From: Actinacidiphila yanglinensis | GTDB lineage: Bacteria; Actinomycetota; Actinomycetes; Streptomycetales; Streptomycetaceae | DNA: 64,000 nucleotides | Direction: 5' to 3' | Assembly (NCBI RefSeq): GCF_900107965.1 | Contig: NZ_FNVU01000028.1 | Location: forward strand, 52,201 to 116,200 | Part shown: piece after piece, positions 1 through 8,914 of the stretch | How the letters are laid out: each line of letters begins with the position of its first letter | How positions within the stretch are numbered: position 1 is the first letter of the stretch | Notes under the pieces: model-generated | Told to the model about the DNA's origin: nothing | What the model saw: only the letters and a program-made list of their open reading frames with translations | Database searches by the model: none | Position numbers and translations under genes: made by a program

Positions 1-616
1 CGAGCCCTTCGGTGGTGGTCAGCCGCAGATCGACACCGTCGGAGGGCAGTTGGCCGGTGTTCGCGACGGTGACGCCCGCGTCCAGGGTGCTGCCGGGCGT
101 GGCGTGGCCGACGGGCGGCAGGTCGTTGACCACCAGCCCGACCCTGCCGACGGTCACCTTCACCGTGACCGGGGTGAGCGCGGCGCCCTGCGCGGTACCG
201 GACAGCACGGCCGTGCCCGTGGTGCCGAGCGGGACGCCCGCCTTGGCGTTGAGTTCGACCAGGCCGCCGGTGCCGCCGACGCCCAAGGCGGCGGTCTTCC
301 ACTCGCAGACGTCGTTCCGGCACTGCCCGCCGTCGTCGGCGAAGGAGCTGATCCCGGAGACGTCGAGGGTGACGTCGACGTCCGTGACGGCGGTGCCGTC
401 GCCAGGGGCGGCCAGGCTCCAGCTGATCTGGGGCGGGTCGTCCGGGGTGGCCGGCTGCGGCAGGCCCACGTCGGTGCTGACCGCGACGAGCGGGAGCGTG
501 GGCTGCGTGGCGGCGCGCGCGGACGGCTCGACCGCGACGGCGCCGAGCAGCGCGACCGCGCAGGCGGTGAGCGCGGCGGCCGGGCGGCGCCGGGTGAGGA
601 GCGTGCGGAGCGGCAT
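1..616 (-). CDS. Secreted cell-surface protein, N-terminal part (runs off the left edge)
   Basis: An open frame on the minus strand begins at ATG 614-616 and has no stop before the window edge, so only about 205 residues are visible. The first 35 residues are a classic signal peptide: basic MPLRTLLTRRRP, a hydrophobic Ala/Leu/Val core, and an A-R-A cleavage site before ATQPTL. The mature part is Thr/Val/Gly-rich and reads like stacked beta-sandwich repeats (VTVKVTVGRVGLVV, then GSTLDAGVTVANTGQLPSDG), typical of DUF11/CARDB-type extracellular domains. A GGGGGA sequence precedes the start at a good distance. A Cys pair (QCRNDVC) could form a disulfide. Function unknown. The missing C-terminus would show whether it is sortase-anchored. 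Confidence 0.7.
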   Translation of the reverse strand, partial: MPLRTLLTRRRPAAALTACAVALLGAVAVEPSARAATQPTLPLVAVSTDVGLPQPATPDDPPQISWSLAAPGDGTAVTDVDVTLDVSGISSFADDGGQCRNDVCEWKTAALGVGGTGGLVELNAKAGVPLGTTGTAVLSGTAQGAALTPVTVKVTVGRVGLVVNDLPPVGHATPGSTLDAGVTVANTGQLPSDGVDLRLTTTEGL

Positions 617-714
617 CACGGGATCTTCCCCCAAGTCCCTTGGACGCGACGGCGAACACCTGCTGCGACGGCCGGCGTCGGTAAATGGTTGCGTGGAAAA
701 GCGGACCGATCGGG

Positions 715-732
715 TTTTCGGTTTAACGAAAA
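715..732. promoter_or_regulatory. AT-rich inverted repeat between divergent genes
   Basis: TTTTCG and CGAAAA are perfect 6-bp arms around GTTTAA. The element stands out as AT-rich in very GC-rich DNA and lies in the 212-bp gap between the secreted-protein gene and the membrane-protein gene. It may be an operator or promoter element; nothing identifies a regulator. Confidence 0.3.
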
Positions 733-828
733 TCTGAGAAAGGCGCAGTAATCTCCCTCCCCAGCGCGTGGCCAACGGCGCCGTACCACCGGGACGGCGG
801 GCCGCGACGACGACGGAGGGAGCGCGAC

Positions 829-1368
829 GTGGTGCGCGGGGCCTACACATTGGCGCGGGTGGCGGTGACGGTGCGCGTGGCGGCGGCCTGGCTGTGGTGG
901 CTGGGCGTGATCGCCGCGATTCCGGGGACCGCGGTGACGTTCAGCCCGACTGGCCGGCGGATCGGCGTGATGGCGGGCGTCGTGCTCTTCCTGCTGGCCG
1001 CGGTGATCGCCTCCCTCGTCCGCGGTGGCCGCCACGGCGAACGGGCCAAGGGCGCCTCCCGCGCCGCGAAGTCCGTGTTCCTCCAGGACCGCAAGGTGAC
1101 CGCCCGGGCCTGGGTGCGTCGCCGCCGCTGGTGGCTGGTGGCCGCCTTCGTGGTCGCCGCCGCCGCGAATGCGGTCCTGCCCTGTGCGGCGGGGATGCTG
1201 CTGGGCGGGGTCGGCGCGGGCCTGTGGGTACGCTCCCGCCGCGTGGCCCGCCTCGAACGCTCCCGCGACGCCCTCCTCTGGGTCCGCCCCGACGGGGATC
1301 CCGCGCTGTATCAGCTCACTGGGACGGCCGCCGGTGATGCGGCCCCCGGCGGTGGGCGCCGCCGCTGA
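829..1368 (+). CDS. Small integral membrane protein, unknown function
   Basis: A 179-residue protein starting at GTG 829, with GGAGGG about 9 nt upstream. Four hydrophobic stretches are visible: roughly residues 15-35, 47-63, 103-118 and 120-133. They are joined by a very basic cytoplasmic loop (GGRHGERAKGASRAAKSV, then VRRRRWW). The C-terminus is hydrophilic and Arg-rich. I recognise no domain. The protein may help anchor something to the membrane, but that is a guess from topology only. It stands alone between a divergent gene on the left and a repeat-rich intergenic stretch on the right. Confidence 0.65.
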   Translation: MVRGAYTLARVAVTVRVAAAWLWWLGVIAAIPGTAVTFSPTGRRIGVMAGVVLFLLAAVIASLVRGGRHGERAKGASRAAKSVFLQDRKVTARAWVRRRRWWLVAAFVVAAAANAVLPCAAGMLLGGVGAGLWVRSRRVARLERSRDALLWVRPDGDPALYQLTGTAAGDAAPGGGRRR

Positions 1369-1674
1369 GGGTGCGCCCGGGGTGCCCTGGACCCTCCAGG
1401 GTGCCCGGTCCTGCCGGTTGAGGGACCACCTGCCGGTGGTGGGTTGGGGGTGCCTCCCAGGCGGAGCTCTGGGGGAGCGCAGTTCCCCGCGCCCCTTGGT
1501 TGGCGCGGCTCCCTCCGCGAAAAGAGGGTCACCAACCAGGGGGCGCGTGGGGGCACTCCCCCTGGCTTCGCCGGGGGCACCCCCACCCAGCCGCCAGGCT
1601 GGGGGAGAACTGCGCGGGCAACCACGGCCGGACCGCAAGGTCCCGTCACCGGCGGACCGGGGCAGCCGGGTGGG
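1369..1674. repeat. Intergenic region with Streptomyces-type dispersed hairpin repeats
   Basis: This 306-bp non-coding gap holds two inverted copies of a motif common in streptomycete intergenic DNA: GCGCAGTTCCCCGCGCCCC at 1477-1495 and its near complement GAGAACTGCGCGGGCAACC at 1605-1623. Between them are G-rich/C-rich palindromes (GGGGGCACTCCCC; CTTCGCCGGGGGCACCCCC) and a TGGTTGG...CCAACCA pair. Such elements can form strong hairpins and may end transcription of the converging genes. A related motif recurs near 43829-43890. No gene is supported here despite long GC-driven open frames on both strands. Confidence 0.6.
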
Positions 1675-3006
1675 TCAGGCGGGCCCCAACGGGGGGAACC
1701 CCGCACCGCTCTCCGCGAGGAGCTCCTCCTGGGTCTGGGCCGCCCGCACGGGCGAGAAGTCGACGGCGCCGTCCGGGTGGACGCGGTAGCCGTACACCGC
1801 GGGCCGCGGCAGCGAGTTGTACGCGAAGTGGTTGGAGAAGTAGTACGCCCCGGTGTCGAGCAGCGCCACGTGATCCCCGGGCTCGAGCAGCGGCAGCGAA
1901 CGCCCCTTGGCCACGAGGTCCCCGGCGAAGCAGCACGGTCCGGCCACATCCTGGACCACCGGCTCGCCGCCCTTCTCCACCCCCTTGGCATCCAGCGCGA
2001 GCACCCGGATCGGCCACGCCTCGGGCACGAACACCGTGCGGGTGGCGACCTGGGCGCCGGCGTGGGTGACCGCGATCGGCCGCCCGCCCGCGGACTTCGC
2101 GTACTCCACTCGCGCCAGCACGGTCCCGCTCTTGGCGAGCAGCGAGCGGCCGAACTCCGTGACGATGCCGTAGCGGCCGTCGAAGAGCCCGGGGATCTCG
2201 CTGCGCAGCAGGTCGGCGTAGTCGGCGAAGGACGGCATCGCCTCGTCGGAGCCGAAGTTCACCGGCAGGCCGCCGCCGATGTCGAGGGCGTCGACCTGCT
2301 GCCGTCCGGCGGCCGCGTTGATCCGCTCGGCCAGCTCGTAGGCGGCCCGCACCCCCTCGACCATGAGCGCCAGCGGCACCCCCTGCGAACCGGTGTGCGT
2401 GTGCAGCCGGTTGAGCCACGGCCGGCGCGCATACGCCTCCAGGACCCAGTCCAGCGCGCCCTCGTCGCGCAGCGCCACGCCGAACTTCGAGCTGGCCGTG
2501 GCGGTGCTCATCGCCCCGATACTGCCGCCGCCGACCTGGGGGTTGATCCGCAGGCCGACGGGCGCGGTGGAGGGCGCGGCCTCGCGCAGGGCGTCGATCC
2601 GGGCCAGCTCCTGCGGGTTGTCCGCGTTGACCGCGATGCCGAGCGCGAGCGCCTCGCGCAGTTCGGCGACGGTCTTGGCGGGGGAGTCCAGCACGATCCG
2701 TTCCGCGGGGATGCCGGCCGCGCGGGCCAGCGCGAGTTCGCCGGGACTGGCCACCTCCGCGCCGAGCCCGCAGGCGTTGAGCAATCCGAGCACCGGGACG
2801 AGGGAGGCAGCCTTTACGGCGAAGGTGTGCGTGATGCTCACCCCGGGGGTGGCGAACGCGTCGCGCAGGGCCGTCGCCGAGGCGGCGATGCCCGCGACGT
2901 CCAGCAGCCCGACCACGGGTTCGGCCTCGCCGGCCAGCCCCCGCTCCACCGCGGCACGCAGTGCGTGCCCCCGCCGTATCCCCAGCTCATCCGTCATGTC
3001 TGCCAT
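1675..3006 (-). CDS. PLP-dependent amino-acid decarboxylase (alanine-racemase fold, DAP/Orn decarboxylase superfamily)
   Basis: About 443 residues. The N-terminal half is a fold-type III TIM barrel: FAVKA holds the Schiff-base lysine, HTHTGSQG and DIGGGLPVNF match the phosphate-binding loops, and EFGRSLLAKSGTV corresponds to the EPGR region of diaminopimelate decarboxylase. The C-terminal barrel carries AGPCCFAGD, matching the catalytic Cys region (GPxCxxxD), and DTGAYYFSNHFAYN. Start taken at ATG 3006 (MADMTDELG); ATG 2997 is an alternative. It is divergent from hutU. It is probably not the main lysA, because the motifs differ from canonical DAP decarboxylase. The substrate (lysine, ornithine or another amino acid) cannot be read from sequence. 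Confidence 0.75.
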   Translation of the reverse strand: MADMTDELGIRRGHALRAAVERGLAGEAEPVVGLLDVAGIAASATALRDAFATPGVSITHTFAVKAASLVPVLGLLNACGLGAEVASPGELALARAAGIPAERIVLDSPAKTVAELREALALGIAVNADNPQELARIDALREAAPSTAPVGLRINPQVGGGSIGAMSTATASSKFGVALRDEGALDWVLEAYARRPWLNRLHTHTGSQGVPLALMVEGVRAAYELAERINAAAGRQQVDALDIGGGLPVNFGSDEAMPSFADYADLLRSEIPGLFDGRYGIVTEFGRSLLAKSGTVLARVEYAKSAGGRPIAVTHAGAQVATRTVFVPEAWPIRVLALDAKGVEKGGEPVVQDVAGPCCFAGDLVAKGRSLPLLEPGDHVALLDTGAYYFSNHFAYNSLPRPAVYGYRVHPDGAVDFSPVRAAQTQEELLAESGAGFPPLGPA

Positions 3007-3045
3007 CCCACCATCCCGCCCGGCGGGACTTCCACCCGGGTCCTG

Positions 3046-3074
3046 TTGACTAGGGCTATTCAGCGGGCAAGGAT
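3046..3074 (+). promoter_or_regulatory. Likely hutU operon promoter
   Basis: TTGACT (3046-3051), a 17-bp spacer and AAGGAT (3069-3074) fit a housekeeping-sigma promoter. It is followed by a leader of about 28 nt and a strong GAGGAGG ribosome site 8 nt before the hutU ATG. Confidence 0.5.
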
Positions 3075-3108
3075 GTGAATATTTCGCCACCACGAGGAGG
3101 CTTGCCCG

Positions 3109-4773
3109 ATGTCCGGACCGAGGCCGGTACGCGCACCGCGCGGCACGGAACTGAGCGCCCAGGGTTGGCAGCAGGAGGCCGCGCTGCGGATGCTCCAGAA
3201 CAACCTGGACCCCGAAGTCGCCGAGCACCCCGACCAGCTCGTCGTCTACGGCGGCACCGGCCGGGCCGCCCGGGACTGGAACTCCTTCGACGCCATGGTG
3301 CGCACCCTGCGCGGCCTCAAGCAGGACGAGACCATGCTCGTCCAGTCAGGCCGCCCGGTCGGCGTCATGCAGACCCACGAGTGGGCGCCGCGGGTGCTGA
3401 TCGCCAACTCCAACCTCGTCGGCGACTGGGCCACCTGGGAGGAGTTCCGCCGCCTGGAGGCGCTCGGCCTGACCATGTACGGGCAGATGACCGCCGGCTC
3501 CTGGATCTACATCGGTACCCAGGGCATCCTGCAGGGCACCTACGAGACCTTCGCCGCCGTCGCCGAGAAGCGCTTCGGCGGCACCCTGGCCGGCACGATC
3601 ACCCTCACCGCCGGGCTCGGCGGCATGGGCGGCGCCCAGCCGCTGGCCGTGACCATGAACGGCGGCGTGGTGATCTGCGTCGACTGCGACCCGCGCGCCA
3701 TCGACCGCCGGATCGAGCACCGCTACCTCGACGTACGCGCCGACTCCCTCGACCATGCGCTCCGGCTGGCCACCGAGGCCCGCGACGCCCGCCGCCCGCT
3801 GTCCATCGGCGTCCTCGGCAACGCCGCCGAGGCCGTCCCGCAGCTGCTCGCGATGGGCGCGCCGATCGACGTCGTCACCGACCAGACCTCCGCGCACGAC
3901 CCGCTCGCCTACCTGCCGCTCGGCATGGACTTCGACGACATGGCCCGCTACGCGGCCGAGAAGCCGGCCGACTTCACCCTGCGGGCCCGCGAGTCCATGG
4001 CCCGGCACGTGGCGGCCATGGTCGGCTTCCAGGACGCCGGCGCCGAGGTCTTCGACTACGGCAACTCCATCCGCGGCGAGGCCCAACTCGCCGGCTACGA
4101 GCGAGCCTTCGCCTTCCCGGGCTTCGTGCCCGCCTACATCCGCCCGCTGTTCTGCGAGGGCAAGGGCCCCTTCCGCTGGGCCGCGCTGTCCGGCGACCCC
4201 GCCGACATCCACCACACCGACCGGGCGATCCTCGACCTCTTCCCGGAGAACGAGTCGCTGGCCCGCTGGATCAAGCTGGCCGGCGAGCGCGTCCACTTCC
4301 AGGGACTGCCCGCCCGCATCTGCTGGCTCGGCCACGGCGAGCGGGACCGCGCCGGCGAGCGCTTCAACGAGATGGTCGCCGACGGCACCCTCAAGGCGCC
4401 GGTCGTGATCGGCCGCGACCACCTGGACGCCGGCTCGGTCGCCTCCCCCTACCGGGAGACCGAGGGCATGCTCGACGGCTCCGACGCCATCGCGGACTGG
4501 CCGCTGCTCAACGCCATGGTCAACGTCGCCTCCGGCGCGTCCTGGGTCTCCATCCACCACGGCGGCGGCGTCGGGATCGGCCGCAGCATCCACGCCGGGC
4601 AGGTCACCGTCGCCGACGGCACCCCGCTCGCCGCCGAGAAGATCCGGCGCGTGCTCACCAACGACCCCGGCATGGGCGTCATCCGCCACGTGGACGCCGG
4701 CTACGACCGCGCGAAAGAGGTCGCGGCCGAGCGGGGCGTGCGGGTGCCGATGCGGGAGGACCAGCCGCGGTGA
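3109..4773 (+). CDS. hutU: Urocanate hydratase
   Basis: A 554-residue protein of the usual urocanase length. It converts urocanate to 4-imidazolone-5-propanoate using a tightly bound NAD+, step two of histidine catabolism in the cytoplasm. Diagnostic stretches are VVYGGTGRAARDWNSFDAM, IANSNLVGDWATWEEF, MYGQMTAGSWIYIGTQGI, the NAD-binding glycine run TAGLGGMGGAQPLAVTMNGG, and GLPARICWLGHGERDRAG around the conserved Cys. It is first in a four-gene hut operon; its TGA overlaps the GTG of the next gene (GTGA), implying translational coupling. No histidine ammonia-lyase gene (hutH) lies in the window. Confidence 0.97.
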   Translation: MSGPRPVRAPRGTELSAQGWQQEAALRMLQNNLDPEVAEHPDQLVVYGGTGRAARDWNSFDAMVRTLRGLKQDETMLVQSGRPVGVMQTHEWAPRVLIANSNLVGDWATWEEFRRLEALGLTMYGQMTAGSWIYIGTQGILQGTYETFAAVAEKRFGGTLAGTITLTAGLGGMGGAQPLAVTMNGGVVICVDCDPRAIDRRIEHRYLDVRADSLDHALRLATEARDARRPLSIGVLGNAAEAVPQLLAMGAPIDVVTDQTSAHDPLAYLPLGMDFDDMARYAAEKPADFTLRARESMARHVAAMVGFQDAGAEVFDYGNSIRGEAQLAGYERAFAFPGFVPAYIRPLFCEGKGPFRWAALSGDPADIHHTDRAILDLFPENESLARWIKLAGERVHFQGLPARICWLGHGERDRAGERFNEMVADGTLKAPVVIGRDHLDAGSVASPYRETEGMLDGSDAIADWPLLNAMVNVASGASWVSIHHGGGVGIGRSIHAGQVTVADGTPLAAEKIRRVLTNDPGMGVIRHVDAGYDRAKEVAAERGVRVPMREDQPR

Positions 4774-6080
4774 ACGCGCGCAGCGAAGCGGGCGGCGGGT
4801 ACTCCCGCGCCCGGCAGGCCCCCGCCCCGCCGCCCGGGTCCGGCGGCTCCGGACGGACCGGTACCGGCGCGGGCTTCCAGACGATGTGGCGGGAACTGGC
4901 CGCCGTCGGCCGCGACAGCGGGAGCGGCGGCTACCGCCGCTACGCCTGGACGCCCGCGGACACCGACTGCCGCGCCTGGTTCCGCGCGCAGGCCGAGGAC
5001 CGCGGCCTGGCCTACGAGACCGACCGCAACGGCAACCAGTGGGCCTGGCTCGGCGACTCCGCGGCCGGCGACGCCGTGGTGACCGGCTCGCACCTGGACT
5101 CCGTGCCCGACGGAGGCGCCTTCGACGGGCCGCTCGGCGTGGTCTCCGCCTTCGCCGCCGTCGACGAGCTGCGCGCGCGGGACGTCCGGCCGCACCGGCC
5201 GCTGGCCGTGGTGAACTTCGGCGACGAGGAGGGCGCCCGCTTCGGCCTGGCCTGCGTCGGTTCGCGGCTGACCGCGGGCCGGCTCGCCGCGCGGGACGCC
5301 CGGGAGCTGCGCGACGCCGACGGGGTCACCCTCGCCCACGCCATGGAGCGGGCCGGGTACGACCCCGACGCGATCGGCGCCGACCCCGAACGCCTCGCCC
5401 GCATCGGCGCGTTCGTCGAACTGCACGTGGAGCAGGGCCGCGCCCTGGACCTGGACGGGCACCCGGTCGGGGTGGCCTCCGCGATCTGGCCGCACGGCCG
5501 CTGGCGCTTCGACTTCCGCGGCCAGGCCAACCACGCGGGGACCACCCGGCTGGAGGACCGGCACGACCCGATGCTGACCTACGCCGAGACGGTGCTCGCC
5601 GCCCGCGCCCGGGCCCGCACGTCGGGCGCGCTGGCCACCTTCGGCAAGGTCGCCGTGGAACCCAACGGGGTCAACGCCATCGCCTCCCTCGTACGCGGCT
5701 GGCTCGACTCCCGCGCCGCCGACGAGGACACCCTCGCCGAGGTCGTCGCCGGGATCGAGCAGGCGGCCAGGGAGCACGGCGCCCGCGACGGCGTGAGCGT
5801 CGAGGTGGTCCGCGAGTCCTTCACCCCGGTGGTGGAGTTCGCCCACGACCTGCGCGACCGGCTCGCCGCCCTGATCGGCGCGGACACGCCCGTCCCGGTG
5901 CTGCCGACCGGAGCGGGACACGACGCGGGAATCCTCGCCTCGGCGGTCCCGACCGCCATGCTGTTCGTACGCAACCCCACCGGTGTCTCCCATTCCCCGG
6001 CGGAGTTCGCGGCCGAGGACGACTGCGCCGCGGGCGTCACCGCGCTCGCCGATGTGCTGGAGGGGCTCGCGTGCCGGTGA
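4770..6080 (+). CDS. M20-family amidohydrolase (allantoate amidohydrolase / N-carbamoyl amino acid hydrolase type) in the hut operon
   Basis: Starts at GTG 4770, overlapping the hutU stop, with GGAGG upstream; 436 residues. Metal-site motifs are complete: TGSHLDSVPDGGAFDGPLG (His and Asp ligands), FGDEEGARFG (Glu-Glu), ELHVEQG (His), and a final TGVSHSPAEF His. GQANHAGTTRLEDRHDP is the lid/dimer-domain signature of the allantoate and carbamoylase branch. The first ~35 residues are low-complexity and may be dispensable. Tight coupling between hutU and hutF suggests it acts on a histidine-pathway amide. N-formylglutamate is the obvious candidate, because HutF makes it and no HutG-type deformylase is nearby. 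Family assignment is firm; the substrate is inference. Confidence 0.85.
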   Translation: MNARSEAGGGYSRARQAPAPPPGSGGSGRTGTGAGFQTMWRELAAVGRDSGSGGYRRYAWTPADTDCRAWFRAQAEDRGLAYETDRNGNQWAWLGDSAAGDAVVTGSHLDSVPDGGAFDGPLGVVSAFAAVDELRARDVRPHRPLAVVNFGDEEGARFGLACVGSRLTAGRLAARDARELRDADGVTLAHAMERAGYDPDAIGADPERLARIGAFVELHVEQGRALDLDGHPVGVASAIWPHGRWRFDFRGQANHAGTTRLEDRHDPMLTYAETVLAARARARTSGALATFGKVAVEPNGVNAIASLVRGWLDSRAADEDTLAEVVAGIEQAAREHGARDGVSVEVVRESFTPVVEFAHDLRDRLAALIGADTPVPVLPTGAGHDAGILASAVPTAMLFVRNPTGVSHSPAEFAAEDDCAAGVTALADVLEGLACR

Positions 6081-7414
6081 CGTACTGGTTGGAGCACGCC
6101 TGGCTCGACCCGATCGTCGAGCCGGGCGTGCTGCTGACCGCCGACGGCGGCCGGATCACCGCGCTGCGCCCCGGCTGCACCACCCCGCCACCGGGCGCGG
6201 TCCCGCTGCGCGGCCTGACGCTGCCCGGCCTGGCCAACGCGCACAGCCACGCCTTCCACCGCGCCCTGCGCGGCGCCGCCCAGACCGGCGGCGGCACCTT
6301 CTGGACCTGGCGCGAGATCATGTACACCACCGCACGGCACCTCACCCCCGACTCCTACTTCGACCTGGCCCGTGCGGTCTACGCCGAGATGGCGCTCGCG
6401 GGCATCACCTGCGTCGGCGAGTTCCACTACCTGCACCACCAGCCGGACGGCACCGCGTACGCCGACCCCAACGCGATGGGCGAGGCACTGATCGCGGCCG
6501 CCGCCGACGCGGGCATCCGGATCACCCTGCTGGACACGGTCTACCTGCGCGGCGGCCTGGTGCCCGGCGGCTACCGCCCGCTGGAGGGCGTCCAGGCGCG
6601 CTTCGGCGACGGCACGGCCGACCGCTGGTTCGCGCGCTGGTCACGGCTCAAGGGCGGCGAGCACGCCAGGATCGGCGCCGCCCTGCACTCGGTGCGTGCC
6701 TTCTCCGACCAGGACGGCTACGCCGACTTCGCCGAGCGCACCAAGGACGTCCCGGTGCACATCCACCTGTCCGAGCAGCCCGCCGAGAACGAGGCGTGCC
6801 TGGCGGTGCACGGCCGCACCCCGGCCCGGCTGCTCGACGACGCGGGCTTCTGGGGGCCGCACACCACCGCGGTGCACGCCACCCACCTCACCGCCGACGA
6901 CATCGCCCTGCTCGGCAGCGCGGGCAGCGCGGTGTGCATGTGCCCCACCACCGAACGCGACCTCGCCGACGGCATCGGCCCCGCGCCCGCGCTGCAGCGG
7001 GCCGGCAGCCCGTTGACCCTGGGCAGCGACAGCCACGCCGTGGTGGACCTGCTGGAGGAGGCCCGCGCGATGGAGCTGAACGAGCGGCTGCGCACCCGGG
7101 CCCGCGGCCACTGGACCGCCGCCGCCCTGCTGCGCGCGGCCACCACCGACGGCCACGCCTGCCTCGGCTGGCCCGACGCGGGCCGCCTGGAGCCGGGCGC
7201 GCTCGCCGACCTCACCACCCTCGCGCTGGACTCGGTGCGCACCGCGGGGCCACCGCCCCGGCTGGGCGCCGAGACCGCGGTATTCGCGGCGACCGCCGCG
7301 GACGTACGGCACACCGTGGTGGCGGGCCGTCAGATCGTGGCGGACGGGCAGCACCTGCGCGTGACGGACGTGGCCGGCGCGCTGGCCACCGCGATCGCCG
7401 CCACCCGCGGCTGA
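6071..7414 (+). CDS. hutF: Formimidoylglutamate deiminase
   Basis: About 447 residues from GTG 6071 (GTG 6077 is also possible), overlapping the upstream gene by 10 bp, with GGAGGGG just before. It is an amidohydrolase-superfamily enzyme removing ammonia from N-formimino-L-glutamate to give N-formylglutamate. Visible metal and substrate motifs are LANAHSHAFHRALRG (HxH), GEFHYLHH, HIHLSEQPAENEAC (His), HATHLTADD (His) and LGSDSHAVVD (Asp). TFWTWREIMY and the MCPTTERDLADG segment are typical of HutF rather than HutI. Its presence means the five-step route through formylglutamate is used instead of direct formiminoglutamate hydrolysis. Confidence 0.92.
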   Translation: MPVTYWLEHAWLDPIVEPGVLLTADGGRITALRPGCTTPPPGAVPLRGLTLPGLANAHSHAFHRALRGAAQTGGGTFWTWREIMYTTARHLTPDSYFDLARAVYAEMALAGITCVGEFHYLHHQPDGTAYADPNAMGEALIAAAADAGIRITLLDTVYLRGGLVPGGYRPLEGVQARFGDGTADRWFARWSRLKGGEHARIGAALHSVRAFSDQDGYADFAERTKDVPVHIHLSEQPAENEACLAVHGRTPARLLDDAGFWGPHTTAVHATHLTADDIALLGSAGSAVCMCPTTERDLADGIGPAPALQRAGSPLTLGSDSHAVVDLLEEARAMELNERLRTRARGHWTAAALLRAATTDGHACLGWPDAGRLEPGALADLTTLALDSVRTAGPPPRLGAETAVFAATAADVRHTVVAGRQIVADGQHLRVTDVAGALATAIAATRG

Positions 7415-7698
7415 GCCCGGCCCCGCCCGGTGCGCGAACGACCCCGGTGGTGCCCATCGCGCCGGCCCCTCCGTCCTCGCCGCGGTCGGCCGGGCGGCTC
7501 CCCCCGGGCCCGAGCGGTGCAGCGCGCCGCCGCACCGCCGGGAAGGACCCCCGTGCCCTCCCGGAGAAGCCGCGCCGGTCCGCGGAACACCCCCGTGTTC
7601 CCGCGAACCGGCCCACCCCCGCGAGCCCCCGCACTCCTGCGGACGCCCGCGCCACCGCGACCTCCCTCGCCCACGCCAGCAGCACGAAGGAGCAGGCC
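7415..7698 (+). other. Intergenic stretch in the hut operon with a hairpin
   Basis: This gap separates hutF from hutI. It contains a short perfect hairpin, GGAACAC-CCCC-GTGTTCC (7584-7601), and otherwise low-complexity Pro/Arg-biased sequence that stays open in the hutI frame but lacks a credible start. It may partly terminate the operon or carry an extra hutI promoter; I see no clear -35/-10 pair. Confidence 0.35.
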
Positions 7699-8895
7699 AT
7701 GACGGTCAGCACGGCCATCACCGACATCGGCAGCCTGATCACCAACGACCCCTCCCTCACCAGCGCGGACAACCCCCTCGGACTGGTCCGGGACGCCGCC
7801 GTCGTCATCGAGGGCGACCGCGTCGTCTGGACCGGTGCGACCAGCAAAGCACCCCCCACTGACAATCGCGTCGATGCCGGCGGCCGCGCGCTGCTGCCCG
7901 GCTTCGTCGACTCCCACGCACACCTGGTCTTCGCCGGCGACCGCGGCCCGGAGTTCGCCGCGCGGATGTCCGGCCGGCCCTACAGCGCGGGCGGCATCCG
8001 CACCACCGTGGCGGCCACCCGGGCCGCCTCCGACGCCGAACTCGACGGCAACCTCGCCCGCCTCATCGCGGAGGCCCGCCGGCAGGGCACCACCACGGTC
8101 GAGACCAAGTCCGGCTACGGCCTCACCGTCGAGGACGAGGCCCGCGCGCTGCGGATCGCCGCCGAGCGGACCCCCGAGACCACCTACCTCGGCGCCCACG
8201 TCGTCGCCCCCGAGTACGCCGGCGACCCGGCCGGGTACGTCGACCTCGTGACCGGGCCGATGCTCGACGCCTGCGCGCCGTACGCCCGCTGGGTCGACGT
8301 GTTCTGCGAGCGGGGCGCCTTCGACGGCGACCAGGCCCGCGCGGTCCTCGACGCCGGGCGCGCCCGCGGGTTGACCCCCCGGGTGCACGCCAACCAGCTC
8401 GGCCACGGCCCCGGGGTGCTGCTCGCGGTCGAGCTCGGCGCCGCCTCCGCCGACCACTGCACGTACCTCACCGACGCCGACGTCGACGCCCTGGCGAGCG
8501 GCGACACCGTCGCCACGCTGCTGCCCGGCGCCGAGTTCTCCACCCGCGCCACCTACCCCGACGCCCGACGGCTCCTGGACGCGGGCGCCACCGTGGCGCT
8601 GTCCACCGACTGCAACCCCGGCTCGTCCTTCACCACGTCGATGCCCTTCTGCATCGCGGTTGCCGTCCGCGAGATGGGCATGTCGCCCGACGAGGCGGTC
8701 CGCGCCGCCACCTACGGCGGCGCGCGCGCCCTGCGCCGCACCGACGTCGGGACGGTCGCCCCCGGCTCCCGGGCCGACCTGCACCTCATCGACGCGCCCA
8801 GCCACATCCACCTCGCCTACCGCCCGGGCGTCCCGCTCACCGCGGCGGTCTGGCAGGCCGGCGCGCTGGTGAGCGCGGACGGCGCGGCGGTCTGA
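7699..8895 (+). CDS. hutI: Imidazolonepropionase
   Basis: A 398-residue protein starting at ATG 7699 behind AAGGAGC. It hydrolyses 4-imidazolone-5-propanoate to formiminoglutamate, the step between HutU and HutF. Amidohydrolase-superfamily motifs are GFVDSHAHLVFAGDR (HxH), ETKSGYGLTVEDE (substrate loop), GAHVVAPEY, RVHANQLGHGPG (His ligand), ADHCTYL (His) and STDCNPGSS (Asp ligand). Length and motif spacing match the family. It is the last hut gene, 20 bp from the convergent TetR gene. The long in-frame extension upstream is GC-driven open frame, not coding. Confidence 0.95.
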   Translation: MTVSTAITDIGSLITNDPSLTSADNPLGLVRDAAVVIEGDRVVWTGATSKAPPTDNRVDAGGRALLPGFVDSHAHLVFAGDRGPEFAARMSGRPYSAGGIRTTVAATRAASDAELDGNLARLIAEARRQGTTTVETKSGYGLTVEDEARALRIAAERTPETTYLGAHVVAPEYAGDPAGYVDLVTGPMLDACAPYARWVDVFCERGAFDGDQARAVLDAGRARGLTPRVHANQLGHGPGVLLAVELGAASADHCTYLTDADVDALASGDTVATLLPGAEFSTRATYPDARRLLDAGATVALSTDCNPGSSFTTSMPFCIAVAVREMGMSPDEAVRAATYGGARALRRTDVGTVAPGSRADLHLIDAPSHIHLAYRPGVPLTAAVWQAGALVSADGAAV

Positions 8896-8914
8896 GCGGC
8901 CTGCGGCAGGGGAC

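Noticed and set aside
3075..4769. Long upstream in-frame extension of the M20 amidohydrolase through hutU
   Set aside because: The extension is Arg/Pro/Gly shadow of hutU; the GTG at 4770 has a GGAGG site and the right family length.
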